Assembly (NCBI GenBank): GCA_013433145.1
Contig: CM024174.1
Span: 1,413,083 to 1,477,082 of the forward strand
Reading direction: 5' to 3'
DNA length: 64,000 nucleotides
DNA from: Ascaris suum
Taxonomy: Eukaryota > Nematoda > Chromadorea > Rhabditida > Ascarididae
Both the position numbers and the translations under genes were made by a program. Positions 62,601 through 64,000 of this stretch are shown piece after piece; within the stretch, counting starts at the first letter, position 1, and every line of letters starts with the position of its first letter. The notes below the pieces were generated by a model that searched no databases, had not been told where the DNA came from, and saw only the letters and a list, made by a program, of their open reading frames with translations.

Positions 62601-64000
62601 GTAGATTGATGAAAAAAAGCATTGAATTTCTAAGCTTAAAATAAGTAAATAGGTACTTCTCTCACAGATATATTTCTAAGTAACTCAACGAATAGATAGG
62701 TAATTATCCTCGAATTACGAATTCTCTTCCAATTAAATGTGCTAAATATTCGAATAGATATATTATTTTTTCAATATTTTTCTATAATTTCTTTGAATTT
62801 ATAATTATCATATACGATAAATATTGATAATTTTATCTTTATTAAATAATTACAAAAATAAATTTAACTATTTTTAAATTTTAGTAAAAAATCATCAAGT
62901 TTTAAAAAAAAATTTTTTTTGTGAGAGTTTTTATTGTATCGATATATTATATATATATTTTTTAAAAATGAATCTACAATTATCATATTCATTTCTATAG
63001 GAAATAAATATTCGAAGATCCAATATCTTTAAATAATCACTCATATTTACTGCATTTTAAGTAAAATTGTTCTATTAGTAGTTGTAATCTTAGTTTAGAT
63101 GAAAATAATGATATTCGATTTATTCTCGATTTTATTTATTCTATTTCATAGATCGTCAAAGCCTTATGACTATTTAACTATTTAGGAATATTTTATGCTT
63201 TGCCGCAATCGAAAACGCTTCTCATAGAAGTTGAAAACTTTTAAAGAAAACTAAAATTAGGAAACGTTTTAGCAAATCGACAAAGAAAAATTCGCATGAA
63301 AACAAAATACTCTCCTTATTAAGTTATTTAAATCCACGGATTACTCTTTGATTCATGCAGAATCAATCGTAAAATTCGCCGTTGACGAATCCACTTTATT
63401 ATTGGAAGATTAGGATAGAAATGGGACCGTTGTTGAGGATGTTTGCCGATTTATTGACGATATTGAGTAAATGGAATATATGCGAGTAATAGTATATTTC
63501 TTTTTTATATGGAAATGAAAGTGAAATGAAATACTTATATGTAATATTTTATTCATAATATAAAATATATAAAGTAAAATATATACTAGAAGTAAAATTT
63601 GTGGAGTTCCACTTAACCTAACAGTTATATATACTTTCAAATAGAGGGCGGATAGTATTAGAATTGTAAGTGCCGACTATTAATAATCGTATATGTTAAT
63701 CCAATAATATATTATTTAAATTATTACTATCAGTTGAATTTATTGCTCTCGAATTATTACTTAAATAAAATTGTGAAATAAAATATTTTTTGCTATATTT
63801 TTGATGATATGGTGATAATTAAATCTCTATCATCAATAAAAACAATTCTCTCAACTAACTATCCGAACTATTGGCAATTCTATGAAATTTGCTGATATTG
63901 AAATTGCCACTTATGAAGGCATATTCTAAATATATGGATTGCAAACAAAATATATAAGGGAACTAAGAAAAATATGTATGTGAAAAAATAGTGGTTTAGT

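Overview
Organism. This is eukaryotic nuclear DNA, about 70% A+T by eye. It holds intron-rich genes, many microsatellites and one decayed LINE. Three spliced genes have a strong 3' splice site 4-37 nt upstream of the start codon with no upstream coding exon, the usual look of spliced-leader trans-splicing. With PAR-6, RMI1 and a peroxisomal DHRS4-type enzyme, this points to a nematode. The species is not identifiable by eye. Introns run from 46 bp to more than 2 kb.

Layout. (1) 369-699, minus: two-exon gene for a 94-residue secreted protein, unrecognised. (2) 3785-4053, plus: possible two-exon gene for a lysine-rich 70-residue protein. (3) 7958-13393, plus: seven-exon DHRS4-like short-chain dehydrogenase (263 aa) ending in a peroxisomal signal. 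(4) 22082-28030, minus: seven-exon mitochondrial cardiolipin synthase (293 aa). (5) 34055-52521, plus: RMI1, with the N-terminal helical region, OB1, a very long disordered linker carrying a 14-residue tandem repeat, and OB2. A decayed antisense RTE-type LINE lies in its second intron. (6) 55806-60608, minus: PAR-6 (PB1, semi-CRIB, PDZ, Ser-rich tail); the N-terminal exon(s) lie further 5'. Between the genes are (AT)n arrays, (CT)n runs, minisatellites and poly-G/poly-C tracts.

How the genes relate. They do not form a pathway: lipid and retinoid redox (DHRS4), inner-membrane lipid synthesis (cardiolipin synthase), double Holliday junction dissolution (RMI1) and cell polarity (PAR-6). DHRS4 and cardiolipin synthase converge, cardiolipin synthase and RMI1 diverge, and RMI1 and PAR-6 converge.

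Most notable signals. They are the 14-residue repeat in the RMI1 linker; long G-homopolymers that fall on the sense strand of the host gene in nine of ten cases; three perfect GC-rich hairpins within 90 bp at 30209-30294; and a PAR-6 tail whose reading frame is best chosen by codon bias and ends in a PDZ-ligand-like sequence. Exon models were built by hand from splice signals, phase continuity and recalled family sequences; no alignment or RNA evidence was available.
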